Assembly (NCBI RefSeq): GCF_963583255.1
Contig: NC_084818.1
Coordinates: forward strand, 14,820,222 to 14,884,221
Length of the DNA stretch: 64,000 bases
From: Pyrus communis
Taxonomy: Eukaryota; Streptophyta; Magnoliopsida; Rosales; Rosaceae
Direction of reading: 5' to 3'
Shown: one piece after another, positions 35,749-49,344 of the stretch
Position numbering within the stretch: the first letter of the stretch is position 1
Layout: the number at the start of each line of letters is the position of its first letter
Made by a program: the position numbers and the translations under genes
Notes under the pieces: model-generated
Database searches by the model: none
Seen by the model: only the letters and a program-made list of their open reading frames with translations
What the model was told of the DNA's origin: nothing

Positions 35749-35767
35749 CCTCTCTCTCTCTCTCTCT
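35749..35767 (+). repeat. CT run in presumptive MATE leader
   Basis: A short (ct)n run about 95 bp before the MATE start codon, similar in position to the CT-rich leader of the AGP gene. Confidence 0.7.
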
Positions 35768-35860
35768 TTATCCCCCCACACTGCAGTCCAATAAATTAGA
35801 GACAAGTGTTGCAAAAGAACCAGAGAAAGGAAGCGATTAAGAAGGATTAGCAGTTGCAGA

Positions 35861-38800
35861 ATGCCAAGTAACAGTGCACTAGTGGAGGCAGAGGTTCCAT
35901 TGTTGGATGATTTAGCTTCAACCGTCCGATTGAAAAGTGAACATAATGATGATGAAACTCAAGCTACTACTCTTGTAAGTAGATCTTTGATTGAATCAAA
36001 GAAGCTGTGGCACATAGTTGGTCCCGCAATCTTTAGCCGTGTAGCCTCGTATTCCATGTTGGTCATCACCCAAGCCTTCGCCGGCCACCTCGGCGACCTC
36101 GAGCTTGCTGCCATCTCGATTGCTAATAATGTCATTGTTGGTTTCGATTTTGGGCTCTTGGTACTTTTCTCAACACCAATCACTTATTTGCTTCTTATTT
36201 TCATAATGTCTCATCTGCTTTAAGTATCTGGCATGTTATGTTATCATATTTAAATGCGATTTCACGTGATCAATGCATTAACTTTGTTATGGATGTTTTT
36301 TTTTAACCAGTTAGGGATGGCAAGTGCTTTAGAAACACTATGTGGGCAAGCTTATGGAGCAAAGAAATACTACATGCTTGGAGTGTACATGCAAAGATCA
36401 TGGATTGTTTTGTTTCTGTGCTGTATTCTTCTTCTACCAATCTATCTCTTTGCCTCTCCATTTTTGAAGCTTTTAGGGCAACCCACAGAAGTTGCAGAGT
36501 TGTCTGGCGTTGTGTCCATGGTCATGATTCCTCTTCACTTCAGCTTTGCGTTTCAATTTCCATTGCAGAGGTTCCTGCAGAGCCAGCTCAAAACAGCAGT
36601 GATTGCATGGGTTTCTCTGGTTGGCCTTGCAGTGCATGTGTTTGTGAGTTGGTTTTTTGTGTACAGACTTCAGTTTGGAGTGATTGGCACTGCAATTACC
36701 ATAAACTTTTCTTGGTGGGTTTTGGTGTTTGGTCTTCTGGGTTACACTCTCTTTGGTGGCTGCCCCTTGACTTGGGCTGGTTTCTCCATTGAAGCATTCT
36801 CTGGCCTTTGGGAATTCACTAAACTCTCTGCTGCTTCTGGAGTCATGCTTTGGTACCCCTCTCTCTCTGAAAAAAACAATTTACATGAAACCTGTTCATT
36901 GTTACGATGACATCCCAGTTCAATAATACAACGTCATACGTAGAGAAACTTACATATGAAATTGTATTATTGAGTCGGGAGTCGGAGCACCACAGTGAAA
37001 GTGAATCAATTCCTGTACATCCTTCTCCTTTCTGATAATCTACCAATTTACCTTAACATTTTTAACTTGTAATTGAAATTGCAGCCTGGAGAATTGGTAT
37101 TATAGAATACTAATTCTGATGACTGGGAATCTACAGAACGCAGAGATTGCTGTGGATGCTTTGTCTATATGGTAACCATAGAATTAAATAAATAAAATTG
37201 TATATTGAAATTTTTTTTCTTTTCTCTATGTCCATATTTCTATGTTCTACAAAACGATAATGTGCCCCTATCACTGTCAAATTATAAATTGTGTTTGAAG
37301 AGTTTGGTTGGACTCAACAAGATCTACGCACACAAATGAACTCTGTCCTCTTGAAATAGGATAAGAATATTATCATAATAATGTAGTTATATAATGCTAA
37401 TTTGTCTTTTTTTGCTTGGCAGCATGACGATAAATGGGTGGGAGATGATGATTCCTCTGGCCTTCTTTGCAGGAGCTGGGTAACACATTTTCTCTTTTGC
37501 TTTCTTCTATATTATCATGAAATGAATGCTACGTCGAGCCCACCGTAATAGACCAAAGCTTGACTTCCTAAACCAATTAGAGCATTTTAAACAGAATTTC
37601 TAAATTTTTGTTTTACTTGATAAATCTGCGTTAACTAATTCAGAAGCATCTCGGTGATTATCGTTTGTATTACAATCATATAATTTCAATTATAGTTAGT
37701 ACATAATTTCTATCTAAATAAGGATTGATATAACCCTATGTATTGTAATAGTTTGTATAAATCAACATAAGAAGTCCTATTTCTGGACAATCGGGAATCC
37801 CGAAATATTCAATTAGAAAGCTTGTTTGCTAGACTCTATACTATACCGGTGGAACAAATTCTAGATAGACTGACTTTAATTATTGGACACAAACTTCACC
37901 ATACAACAAGAGAAAAACAAAGGAACAATTTGGATAGCAGAGTTGTTTCTTACTAGGAATAACTTGAAGGGAAAATCAAATAATACCGGAAGATAAAAAC
38001 TCATGGAAGACATAAATGGCATCTGAATTAAGACTAGAGACCGATAATATGAGGCATAAAATGGTTTAAAAATCCAGTAGGATAAATAACAGCTACAAGA
38101 TCAAGCCATGGAAATTAGACTATTACAGCTTCCTAAGCTCCTTTCACCATACCCTGCCCTACTGCATCTTCAAAGATTCATTTCCCCCAATGACCAAAAA
38201 AAATAGCTTTCACACTTGGATCTTAAAGACTTACTCTAGAATTTGAACAAAATCCTAAACTATACGAGTCTGCTTTAGGAATATAATATTGACATTGAAA
38301 TTATCTTGTTTCATGCCGATTCAAGACTCGCATTCAAAATTGAACACCACCCTAATCTCTTCAGTCACTAAAACAACTTATATACATGATAGAGACTCAA
38401 GACTTGCATTGAATTTTGGCAAAACCCCAAATTGGAGAAGTCTGATCAGCTACTAAAAGTTTAAAAAATCCTAATTTTATAAATTTTTATTTTGGGAACA
38501 TAATGAAGAATTGAAATTACCTTGATTCATGTTGATTTTTATACTATTTTCAATTTTCTAAAATGTGGATAGAATGCATGCAGAGTTTCAAAGCTTGAAT
38601 TATTCTGCAATTCATCTTGGTTCCTATTTAATCTGCATCCCACATAAACCATTCTCTAAATCCCCTAGGTTCTTGTCTAGACATTGACGAACGAGAATCC
38701 AAAATTTCCAATAATACTCAAATAATCAATTAGAAAATTACATACTTTGAATTCCTTAGCGACGAATTTCAACACGGCAGCGATAGGGGTAGTTCCAAAA

Positions 38801-41743
38801 TAAGTCATTCTCCAGCGAGGCGAGGTGAGATGAGGTCGACAAAGTGACTGGGTGAGGTCAAGGACGACGAGGAGGGTGAGCCGGTGAGGTCACTGAGGTG
38901 AGGTGTGAGGTCGAGAGAGACTAAGAGAGAGTGATTGAGTCTCTGAGTCTGAGTTAGGGTTTATTTGGATTCAATGGTTGAGATTAAATCTCAACCAAAT
39001 CGGACGGCTACTACAATTCTAAATATATATTTAAAATTAAATAATATACATATATATATTTTTTATTTCAGTTCGGTTTGGGATTACCGAACAAATGCAA
39101 ATCTGAGACCAATTCCCATACCGAATTTTCAGGATTGGTTTGGTAATGGGTACCTAAATTTTCGGGATTTTCGGTTTGAGATTTTTTCAGTTTGGTCTTT
39201 TTTTTTTTTTTTTCCCACCCTTATACACACACAGAATGTTTTAAGAGGAGAGGTTTTCATTTTTTATAAAATTGGAAATTAGTTGTGGAACCCACACCAC
39301 ATCAAACTTTAACAATTTGAACTGTCTTTTTTTTTTAAGTTGCACCGTATAGATCATCTTTGCAAAATATTGGTCAAATCAATAATATTTGAGGCATCTA
39401 ATTGAGTTCTTAGAAATTAACGAACACTTTATTCTAAGAAAACATTGAAATTTCATTGTGATAGTTAAATAGGCAAATGATTTCGGATTGAATTGAATTT
39501 TTCCAAAGATGATCTATGAATTAAAATTATAAAATAAACGGTTCTTACTGTTGAAGTTTAATGTGAAGTGGGTTCATAACTAATTTTAATTTTAATTTTG
39601 AAAAAATGAGAAGATCCATTCCCTTAAAGGATATATATATATATATATGTTTTTATGCCAACTAGTTCTTTGTTTTTGTATTATAGCTATACGTAGAAGA
39701 CGCGAGATAACTAGGTTTTATAATTTGTTTCTTGTTTATTAATTTAGTCCAAGAAGATAATTTTGATTGAGATAGAGACTGATGATTTAATTTAAAAATT
39801 CGCAGTTCAGTGTATTTGTATTAGAAAAACATTTGAATATAAATTTGAAATGATGTAACATTGACACTCATTAATAAGTGGAGCGATAGATCTGAGCGTA
39901 ATGAATTAGTCAATATAAAATACGTCAAAAGACGGACGTCCTTGTAGAAAATTCTAGGCAACCTTTGTTGAATGTCTGGTTGTCTACTACTACTTGTCTT
40001 TTCTATTATCCGGAAAGATGGTTTTTATCATCTTTGTTCCTCAACGTCTAAAATGATGTTACACGAGCTTAAGCTTTTGAAGTTTAATAGGGCCACGGGG
40101 GTACAAGGATGTGGATGGGTTCCAATGTTTAATCAAAGTCTCCAAACTTTAGGAGGAAAATGGATGGGAAAGTAAAAGGGTAAAACAACTTTGATTAGTT
40201 CGATTACCTGTACCTGATCCGATGGATTATATTCGCTAGCCGCCCATCATCAGCATAGTCATCCCTCCAAAATATGTTGTCAGCAACCGACAGACCCTCA
40301 ATCATTTGTTTCATTTGGGATACAGTACTGCTCATGATCATCGTATGTACTTGGTTTTTTCTGCCTGCTTTTCCCATGGATAAGTATAATCAATGGATCG
40401 AGTTGGAACAATCGCGATTTCAAATGCAACTTCTATCATGTTTCTGTGTGCTCCAGTCTCTTTTCTGTTTTTAATATTATCCGATCCAATCCAAAACAGT
40501 GACCATTAGGGTTCAGCGATACTAGCAATAGCTGATTTTCACTCTTTTTAGCTCCTCACAAACCTCTTTGTTTCATGCCGTTATATTGAATAAATCAAAT
40601 GAAAACAACGACATGATTAAACAGTTGTGTGAGAAATTAAAAAAAAAAAAGTGTGTTTATTCAATTTCTGTTGCTAATGCGTTTTGTTATTGTAATGAAC
40701 AGAGTTAGGGTTGCAAATGAGCTTGGAGCTGGGAATGGGAAGGGAGCCAAGTTTGCGACAACAGTGGCAGTTGTGACATCTGTTATAATTGGCCTCTTCT
40801 TTTGGCTCTTGATTATGATGTTCCACAACGAGTTCGGCTACATATTTACAAATAGTGAACCTGTTCTTACTGAAGTTAGCAAACTCTCCCTTCTACTAGC
40901 CGTCACAATTTTGCTCAACAGTGTTCAACCAGTTCTCTCTGGTAATCACCTTCTCTAATTAACTTTTAACGAAACAACTAAACGGTTCATTAACTAGCTA
41001 GTGTTTATTTTGTTTTGATTAACAGGTGTGGCCGTGGGATCTGGGTGGCAATCTTATGTGGCATACATAAACTTGGGCTGCTATTATCTGATTGGCGTGC
41101 CACTTGGGTTTTTAATGGGATGGTTCTTCCACCAAGGAGTGATGGTACGTATTTTTATCACTCAATTTTACTTATGTGTAAAAGAAATTGGATTCACCAT
41201 ATGCAGATTCTCTTTTGCAGCCAAGACTTAGTCTTAGTGATGTTAATTATTTAATAGATGTTTCACATGTTCAAGAAGTGCATCACTCGTTTATTATGTA
41301 CTTGTTACATGATGTCTTTGATTACAAAAGAGTTCCTCCATTACCCGTCAAATATATACTTATCACAAGTACACGTGATAATCTTTCTCCCCACACCATT
41401 CTCTATGATTGCTTCCCAGTTACTACAATATATACTTCTCATTTTTGCATCTGTTTCTGGACTGACATTTGATTACAAATGGACGTGATTAGGGAATTTG
41501 GGCTGGAATGATCTTTGGTGGGACAGCAGTTCAAACCTTGATATTGGCCATTATCACAATTCGATGCGACTGGGATAAAGAGGTACAGATTATGGAATTC
41601 CAGAACTGTCACTTGTTGTGGTTTTGATTTTGTGACTTGTATACTTTTCCATACATTTGTGATCATTATATTTCTGTGTTGGGATATATTTGCAGGCAGA
41701 GAAAGCAAGCATGCACGTATTGAGGTGGGCGGACAAGAACTAA
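35861..41743 (+). CDS. MATE efflux transporter (DETOXIFICATION family)
   Basis: Eight exons: 35861-36160, 36311-36852, 37085-37171, 37423-37479, 40703-40941, 41026-41144, 41493-41582 and 41696-41743. All introns are GT-AG, all phases agree, and the total is 1482 nt (493 residues), the usual plant MATE length. After a cytosolic N-terminus of about 50 residues come about 12 membrane segments. Family landmarks are [91 protein letters not shown] and YLIGVPLGF. The C-terminus is short (ADKN). MATE proteins exchange protons or sodium for organic cations, flavonoids or other metabolites across the vacuolar or plasma membrane; the substrate cannot be read here. Intron 4 is 3.2 kb and repeat-filled; the others are short. 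The start is the first in-frame ATG after a CT-rich leader. Intact as far as I can see. Confidence 0.93.
37480..40702. other. MATE intron 4, expanded by repeats
   Basis: A 3.2 kb intron in a gene whose other introns are 85-350 bp. It holds the TIR MITE at 39262-39620 and, before it, a stretch (about 38560-39220) ending tttcccacccttata that resembles the right end of the hAT-like elements elsewhere in this window; I could not find its left end. No exon-like frame was found inside. Confidence 0.6.
39262..39620. mobile_element. TIR MITE ('attagttgtggaccc' family), copy 2, in MATE intron 4
   Basis: The left arm (gaaattagttgtggaaccca, cttt aacaatttgaac) is inverted in the right arm (tgaagtttaatgtgaagtgg, gttcataactaattt). 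The centre matches the copy at 20225-20745 without the SINE. Confidence 0.75.
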
Positions 41744-42678
41744 TAATATTAACAATGTCCATCGGATTTGCTGATGATGTTTTACGATTACATTGTGTCA
41801 ATATAAACAAGACAAATCTGTTTAGATTGTACGGAAAGGAATAGAAGACAGAAATTATTTTCTGCAGAACTAAGATTTGATAGGTGAATTTACATTGGAA
41901 AAATGCTTTAATATCAAGCGGCTAACCTGAGCTTCTTAGCCAGGCTTATCTGAAACAGTTTACATTCGGCTTTGACAAGCTATATGGAGTGAGTGGAGAA
42001 CATTTCATGTTCGACCTCCTTCATACTACAATGGTTTCTATCCCGAACCAAAAAAACTGAAACGAATTGTTTCGGGACGGAATTTTGGTTTTGTCGAAAT
42101 TTGCTAATGCCAATAATTTTTCAAATTCTCGGTCTGGTTCAGGAATGGACCTGAGGCTCATTTTTTATTCAATCTGGATTTTGGGCTAAATTTGGTCAGC
42201 CCAATTTTTTTATGTTTCTGGAAGTGTAACTTGTGTATCTAAAATTGTCCAATTCATACCAATTGATTGTATAAGTACTAATCAATTGTATTAATATCAA
42301 TCACCTTGCTACCTTGCTAATTAGAATCTAAAACAATTGTACACTGATCCACTTGTATGATTAGATAACTAAAGAATGATAGAATTAATTAATTGATATG
42401 GTTAAATAGAAGGTCTAAATTAATCATAGAAGTTATGAAATTTCTCTTTTGGACTTAAAAGTAGTTCGGGTTTTCTTAGGCCCATTGGGCCCAAACCCTA
42501 TTGGTTTTTGATAAGACGACTTAAAATATGAGAGAGCCTAAAGCCAAGCCCATCGCAAGGGGGCCGACTGTCTTGAGAGGAATTGAGAGATAAAAGTCAA
42601 TTTGATTGACTCATTCTTTTCCATATAAAAAGAGAGTTAAAGGAAAAAGTTCTTTTCCACTGTGTTTAGATGGAGACA
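41744..42678. other. 3' flank of MATE gene and intergenic
   Basis: Contains the MATE 3' untranslated region and then a decayed sequence (42030-42185; tttcgggacggaattttgg) that resembles the inside of the hAT-like element at 51594-52338. No gene. Confidence 0.45.
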
Positions 42679-43734
42679 GGGTAAATTACATTTTATTCTT
42701 TCAAATTTAGATGTATATGCAATCTTATACATTTTTAAAATATTTCAATTTCATATAACACGTGATATTTTATTTCAATTTTATACATTCGTTAATTATT
42801 CTATGAAGCTAACCATTAACTAATGAAGTGGCAGTCAAAGTTGTCCACATAGATAAAAAAATATAGATAAATCAATTTATAAAAGAAAATATTTTTTATG
42901 CCAACTCCACTCTTCCATCTGCATCTCTCTTCGACTCCATTTCTCATCCGCCCTCGGCCGCCCCCACCCCATCTCTCCCGACCCATCTTCTTTGCTGGCT
43001 TCAAGCTCTCCATTGTTGGTCTTTTATAGGGCTTGTCTGCTGAAGAGAGAAATCAGAGTTTTTATGTTTTCAATTTTGCCCAATATTTTCCTCCCCCATT
43101 AGAATCCTTTTTTAATACAACCATTGACTTTCTCCGTTGAACAATCTCATCATCTTCCACAAACTTTTTTTTGAAATACACAAACCTCCTTGTTTTTTAT
43201 TTCATGGATCCACAGATCTAATGGTTCCCAACCCACACGAGCAGCCGCAGCGACCCCCTTCCCAATCACCATCGCAGCCCCCAGACCACTCCGCATTCGG
43301 TAAAGCCTTCTCAAACAATGCTTCTGCAACCAAATCCTAATCCTCTCCTCCACTGAAAGCTCGTTGCCGGAGGGAGGAGATCTCCAACGGAAGGGGAAGA
43401 GATGTTGAAGATGGGGTGGGCCGCTGTGTTCTAACATGAAGTGCATAATTTTTCTTTATATTTTAAATAGATTTCTTTTAAATTAAAATTTAAAATAATT
43501 ATATATTTCTTTTTTTTTTCCTTCCTATGTGGCATATTTCTGAGATCCACCTCAGCAAAAATATGGGCTCCACATTTGCCACGTCATCAATTAAGAGTCA
43601 AATTGATGGTTTGACTAACAGATGTATAAAATTGTAATTAAATAAAAGTTTGTGTACGAAATTGGAATGTTTTAAAGATGTTGTATGCGATTGCAATTGC
43701 ATCCAAACTTGAGAGGGTAAAATGTAATTTACCC
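42679..43734. mobile_element. TIR element with GC-richer centre, about 1.06 kb
   Basis: It begins gggtaaattacattttattc and ends with the inverse ggtaaaatgtaatttaccc. Further in, atgtatatgcaatc pairs with gattgcaattgcatcc. The central 42890-43440 is GC-richer than the arms and open on both strands with Pro/Ser-rich translations, which could be a captured gene piece, but I recognise no domain. No target duplication was found. Confidence 0.6.
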
Positions 43735-44540
43735 TTAAGATTATTAAGGAATTTCAAAATGACAGAAATAGAAATGACGAAATTTTATTCTCTAGAATTT
43801 GTGAATTTTCTTATTTGGTTAACCTACAAAAATAGTGGAATTTGAATACATAATTTCTTATTTTTAAACTCTCATTCACAGAAATTTAAAAATAACACCT
43901 AGTTACATAGAATTTAAATTTGGAATTGGAGGTTCCAAATTCCAAGTTTTTTTTTTCCACAAGGAAATTCTAACTTTTTATGTTTATGAATCCAAACAAG
44001 AGAATTAGTACATGTTAATTTATAAATTCTGACATTTATCAAAATTTTAAGTTTATTTACTTCATCCAACATAGTGCTAAGGTTTTGAGTGTAACATTTC
44101 ATAACAAAAGGAAAAGAAAACTTTTTTATCACATTGTAGTGAGTCGCTTTATAATTGGTTTGAGGAAACTCATGACCTCATTTCAAATTTTTTTAGATGG
44201 AGAAGTGTAATAGTTAGGCATTGTTGACTAAACTTTTGTTTGCTGCTTGTTATGCTATGAGTAATGAATCTGTCATTGAATGTTTTCTAGAAATGGACTC
44301 ACCACTAGTTAGCAATTGTCATGTTAGTTGAGAATAAAATCGATGACGACTACCGGAGGAAAGAATCACTGATTTATTTAACTAAAGAGTGATTATGCTG
44401 TATTGGAATATCCTAATAAATAGAGTGTTTTTAAACTCAACTCACAACATCTTGAGTTCAAAGTATAATTATTTTTTTATAAAGAATTATTATTATTTTT
44501 ATTAAAGCTTAAAGTCTCTAATACAACCGTTTCCCCAACA
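43735..44540. other. Intergenic, no feature seen
   Basis: AT-rich, without recognisable genes or repeats. Confidence 0.45.
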
Positions 44541-44544
44541 ATCA

Positions 44545-45560
44545 AATTTAAAAGCCCCCATGGCCGATAAGAGGAAGACAATAATCCCAAAAATATGGGT
44601 TAGCAACCATGAGGCTGACATGAACTAACTCATCCACCACAAAAATTTGTCTCCCTGAAGATATGATTCCAACTGATACACTGAAAGTCAGAAGCCAACC
44701 ATTTGTTATCCTCGACAATAGGTTTAAGATGCCAAGGAGGTATCTAGTCACCTTGCATCACCTGGATGACCAACTTATGATCCCCTTCCACCAAAAGTTT
44801 TTTTTACACCTTTGTGTTTAGCAAGAATAAGCCCCTCCTTTAAAGAGCGACCTCCGCAATTGATATAGTGGCATCATCAAGGTTCATTGCACTAGCCTTA
44901 ACCGGTTGACCCTCCTCATTTCTAAGAACAAAAGCAGCTGCAACTTTCTCCAAACTGACCGACCTATCAAAGTTTAGTTTCACATTGCCTTGTGGGGGGC
45001 GACACCAACTAGTGAAATGTTGGTAGCAATGATCACCCCTAGAGGTCTTCTTACAATTAACCGCGAAGTAGGACAATCCTACACTTCCAGCAATAGAAAT
45101 ACTCTTAGCTAGAATATGATTTATACTTCTAAACACTTCATTATTCATATCATTCCAAATTTGCCAATAGTTAAGGAAAACTTTACTTAGATTGCTCAAA
45201 TCATTGCACTCAGCAGTGTCAATTGTTTCCATCCAATCTAAAACATTATTAAGCTGAGCCAAATTATTCTTCCAAGGACTCACATGAGAAAGGTTTCACA
45301 ATTCTTTAGCATGTTGGCACTTTAGAAATATATGATTTTGAGTCTCATCATCATTGCCACACACAAGGCAAGATTTGTCTATATTCTGAATAACTTACTC
45401 AATCTCACCCTAGTATGAAGTTTTCATGAATAAGTAACCAAGCAAAGATTTTTACCTCAGGAGGAAGCATTAACTTCCACATCTTCTTTAACAGCTCCGT
45501 CATTTTACTCCTTGGTTATTATTGCTCTGAATCCAAGTTGCCGACTTAATTGAGAAATTG
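44545..45560 (-). pseudogene. Non-LTR retrotransposon tail: zf-RVT and RNase H-like remnant
   Basis: Read on the minus strand, 45510-45420 encodes MWKLMLPPEVKIFAWLL and 45400-45300 encodes a CLVCGNDDETQNHIFLKC zinc-finger segment (zf-RVT) that ends in an in-frame TGA where a Trp is expected. An open frame then follows (45283-44840) with an RNase H-like start (WCRPPQGNVKLNFD, then AAFVLRNEEGQPV). Beyond 44840 the frame is broken repeatedly. This order (zf-RVT, then RVT_3-type RNase H) is typical of plant LINE-derived sequences. Two frame-breaking changes at least make it non-functional, and the reverse transcriptase part is absent. Confidence 0.8.
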
Positions 45561-45978
45561 CCAGATGAGGAATGTTCCTAAACAAAGTAATCATTCTTGC
45601 TTTGAAAGGGAATGGGTACTATACAAATCTTTCTCACAATATCCAAGTCTAACACTTGGGAGAGCTGGACTCGATCCCAACTCTCACTAACTTTTGTTGC
45701 CCAATTATGTTATGTCGTAAATTTATAGGAATCAGGTGAAAAAGTGAATAGAGAAAAATCCAGTAATTTGTCCAAAAAAGAATATCCTTCAAAGTAATTA
45801 TATACTATCGAAAATACGTAGTAGACAAAAAAATAAAAAAATAAAAAATAAAAACAGGGATAGCGCAATGAAAAAACAAGGTAAAAATTGTGTAATGAAA
45901 AATAAATTTCAATTAATAGTACTAAATTAAACAAAATTCAAAAATTTAATTTACAACAATACTTATATATATTTAATA
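45561..45978. other. Intergenic
   Basis: AT-rich with a short (aaaat)n tract near 45830. No gene is seen. Confidence 0.4.
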
Positions 45979-48638
45979 TGACACATCCCAACCGGAATGT
46001 CCACTAGGACTCCGAGTCGAGCTGTGCTGGCCGACACCTAGAAGGTGACGAAGCCATAAAGTATAGTGATGTGGAAAATGTGAATAAATTTGAACCTAAA
46101 AGTGCCTAAAGACCAGAGTGTGTTGTGAGCGGGAATGAACCCATTTTACACGCGACGTCAGAGCATAAGTAAAGTACAGTAGTGTGGGTAAGGATCATAC
46201 CCTCAGAGGTAGCCACCCATATTGAGATTCGCCAAGAATCCTCGTCGATACGAACTTTCAGTAGCTAAAACTTGGAGGGGCGAAAAACAGAAAATGTGAG
46301 TGGGCAAAAACAAAGCTTTTTAGAACCATTTCTCTTTCCAAAAATAATAACCCTTCATCGTAAAACCTGTATAATTTCCCTGAAAATAATAATACATAAG
46401 AATATAGAAATCAGGCTTGAGACCAATGAAAACCAAAATGAGTGGCATGTCAAGTATCTCAGTAATAAATATGTAAGCCAGGTGATGCAAATCAATATAA
46501 AAAGATATATCAGCCGGAGTCACCTAACGTGACCTGTACGGTTGAATCTATAGCTCATAAACAATTCCTGCACATAAGTCGGAACCACATAATGTGGTCT
46601 GTACGACAAGCTATGTGTAAATAAATATGCTTAAGTGCTACGATCATGTGAAGGCTGTACGAAGTATCGCAAGTCACCTACGAGTCGGAACCACCTAATG
46701 TGGTCTGTACGACAGGCTGGCACCTGCCTTGGATCCAAGGTGAGTGTTTGGTTCGAGAGGTGAACAATCACGTGAAGGCTAAGCCCTGACCTCGGGCAGA
46801 GCACTAACATCGGGGTGCAGGATAATAAGTACCAAATGCATCTAGGCATAACCATATACATCACAACCACTAACGTCATAATGTACTCACCTGTAGCTTA
46901 CCTGGGCTTCGCAACAACATGCAACATTATGCATGACTACACTAATGCATATACTCAAATATAATGCAAGTATGACATGGCATTTCAATCACATTTCATT
47001 TAAAACAATTCTGGGAAAAACGTTAAGAATACATACGTATATATAGAAAACTAAAGCCTACTCACCTGGAGTCCGCACTACAACTCCCTAGCATGAATAT
47101 CGAGATGTCTTAAATGACAGTCGCCTAAAGCAAATATCAAATCACATCTTAGAATCCTTACTGACAGAACACGTAATTTACATAAAACACATCCTCCAAG
47201 GGCGATCTAGAATGATTTGAAACCCATTGACCAAAAGTCAACCGTCAGTCAAAGATCGATGGTAGGGTCCACAACCTTACGTTACTCAATCCAGAAGATC
47301 TGCTCCTTGGATTTCCGATCAGCAACTTCCAAAGATCCACATTATGTTTCTAAAACATCATCCCAAAATTTCATTATGATCCAACGGTTGAATCTCCGCC
47401 AATTGCAAATTCAAGTGGCGATTAACGTTTTATTTTACGAACTTACAAATCCAATTTGGGAAGATCTGCACATTGGATTCTCAATCTGTAAGTTCCTATG
47501 ATCCTCAAATATTACGTACTACAACATATTAAGTTTTGGTGACAATCCAGTTGTCGGATCGTCGATTCATATTTTTACCAAGTAACGTACCTTAATTAAA
47601 CTAGATTCACAATAATCAAATCACATCATATGGATATCAAATCTAAGATCAATGTATCGATTTAACATAAAATGGCATCGGCGATCCACTGGCCACGCAC
47701 CGCCGCCGGTTGGCCGTTCCGACTCGCCGGAAAATTCAACTATTTCTAAAAATTCTCAAATTTTACAGGAATGAAGATCTCAATGAGTGGAGCAACTTTC
47801 ATGCCTGTAACTAAGGCCAATTTGATTGGAAAAATTCCCAATTTAGCTCAAACCATACGGAACCCTAAACTTGGGTGTGTTTGATTCAACCTCCAAATTC
47901 ACTCCAACGCCTCAAACATTGCTTAGGCTTTGTTCCTGGGGTTGAGGGGAGCCTAGTGGTGGTGGTAATTTGCTAGGTTAACTTCACGATCGTCGGATTT
48001 CGCCATGGTACCCACAAAACCCACGGGTTTCGTTTTACTCGAATTCAAGCTCAAACCCAATAAAATTTAGTTCGAAATGGAAGAGGGGACGATAAGGATT
48101 AGTTTTTAAGTGGTGGTGAGGGTTAGATCGTCGGAAAACCGACGGAAAAATGTTGGGAAGGTGGCGGTGTGGGTGGTGCCCGACGGGTTACACGTGCCAA
48201 CCTGTGTCTCCCCCCTTTTCTTCTCTCATTTCCCCTCCTTGCTCCTGTTTCTGATTGGTCAACTTCCTCCCTTATTTCCTCTTTTCTCTTCTCTCCTTCT
48301 CATCGTAGCCGTCGATTTCTTTCTTTCTTTCCATCCCAGCCACACACGTGGCCTCACAGATATTTGCTCCAGAAATTTGGAGCCTTCCAAGTTAAATAAA
48401 ATTACCAAAATATCCCTAACTTTAAACGTTAATAACTCTTTCGTTATAATTCCAAATCACGCCCTGTTTGCACCCACGCGTCCATACCGATAAGTACTAC
48501 AACAATACGCTAAGAAAAAGAACCTTACGTAACATGACACGGTAGTCAACAAAAGTCAACACTTTGCCTCGAAGGGCATTTTCGTAATTCACTTATTAAA
48601 GTTATAAAAATCATAATTTTTAGGAACAAGCTGTTACA
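45979..48638 (-). mobile_element. Solo LTR of a gypsy-type retrotransposon, 2.66 kb
   Basis: On the minus strand it starts tgtaacagcttgttcc and ends ggttgggatgtgtca, the TG...CA ends of an LTR. It is flanked by taata on both sides (45974-45978 and 48639-48643), a perfect 5 bp target duplication. I see no second LTR, primer site or coding region inside, which fits a solo LTR left by recombination. Near 46500-46720 the phrase taatgtggtctgtacgaca and variants recur, an internal short repeat. The 3' end (tcgtcacc, ggtgtcggccagcac) is shared with the insertion at 58884-60463. Confidence 0.8.
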
Positions 48639-48820
48639 TAATACAATTATCATTTTGACGGTCAGATATGAATTGTATTAAATACATTTATTCCATAAAT
48701 TATATATGACCGTCTAATAATAATTATATTCAATAGAAAAAAAAATCAAATTAAAATTTCTCTCTAAAACCTATACCAATGGTCGAATACGAAGTTACAA
48801 GCTAAACATTATATACAAGA

Positions 48821-49344
48821 GGGTGAAGTGCTAATTTAGTCTTTGAACTATCACCTCAGTGAAATTTAGGTTGCCGAATTATTTTTTTGGTAAAATAAGT
48901 CTCTATGTTCATTAAAAATTGCTAATTTTATTCCTATTATTATATTCAAAGCTATTTTATCCAACTTTTTGTCAACTTAAGTCACTTTACACATTTTAGA
49001 GTGTAATATTATCATTTTCTCGCCAAAGTTAACTTCATATAGATTGCAAATCTAATGTCTTAACATTTCATATAGATTGCAAATCTAATGCCTAATTTAT
49101 CCTCCAAAGTTAACTCCATACACTATTTTTTATGAAAAATTATCAATCTACACTTCAACGTATATCACATGCAAGTAACGTGACTTAAATTGACGGGAAA
49201 TTAAATATAGTAGATTCGAATCTAATATTAGGGTTGTAATTGGTAGATTTTTATAATTCAATGACTAATTTTTCTGAAAAAAATAGGTTAAAGACTTAAT
49301 TTTCACTCAGGTGATAATTTAGAAACTAAATTAGCAGTCCACCC
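48821..49344. mobile_element. TIR element, about 524 bp, Mutator-like
   Basis: It begins gggtgaagtgctaatttagt with tatcacctcagtgaaa close by, and ends with the inverse ttcactcaggtgata and actaaattagcagtccaccc. The flanking 9-mers tatacaaga and tgtacaaaa match at 7 of 9, compatible with an old MULE-type 9 bp duplication. Inside, tcatatagattgcaaatcta is tandemly repeated near 49030-49090. Confidence 0.65.

Noticed and set aside
35959..36183. Minus-strand frames over MATE exons
   Set aside because: Shadows of the MATE coding exons, whose splice phases are fully consistent on the plus strand.
48110..48493. 127-residue plus-strand frame
   Set aside because: Falls within the solo LTR 45979-48638, antisense to it; a chance open frame.
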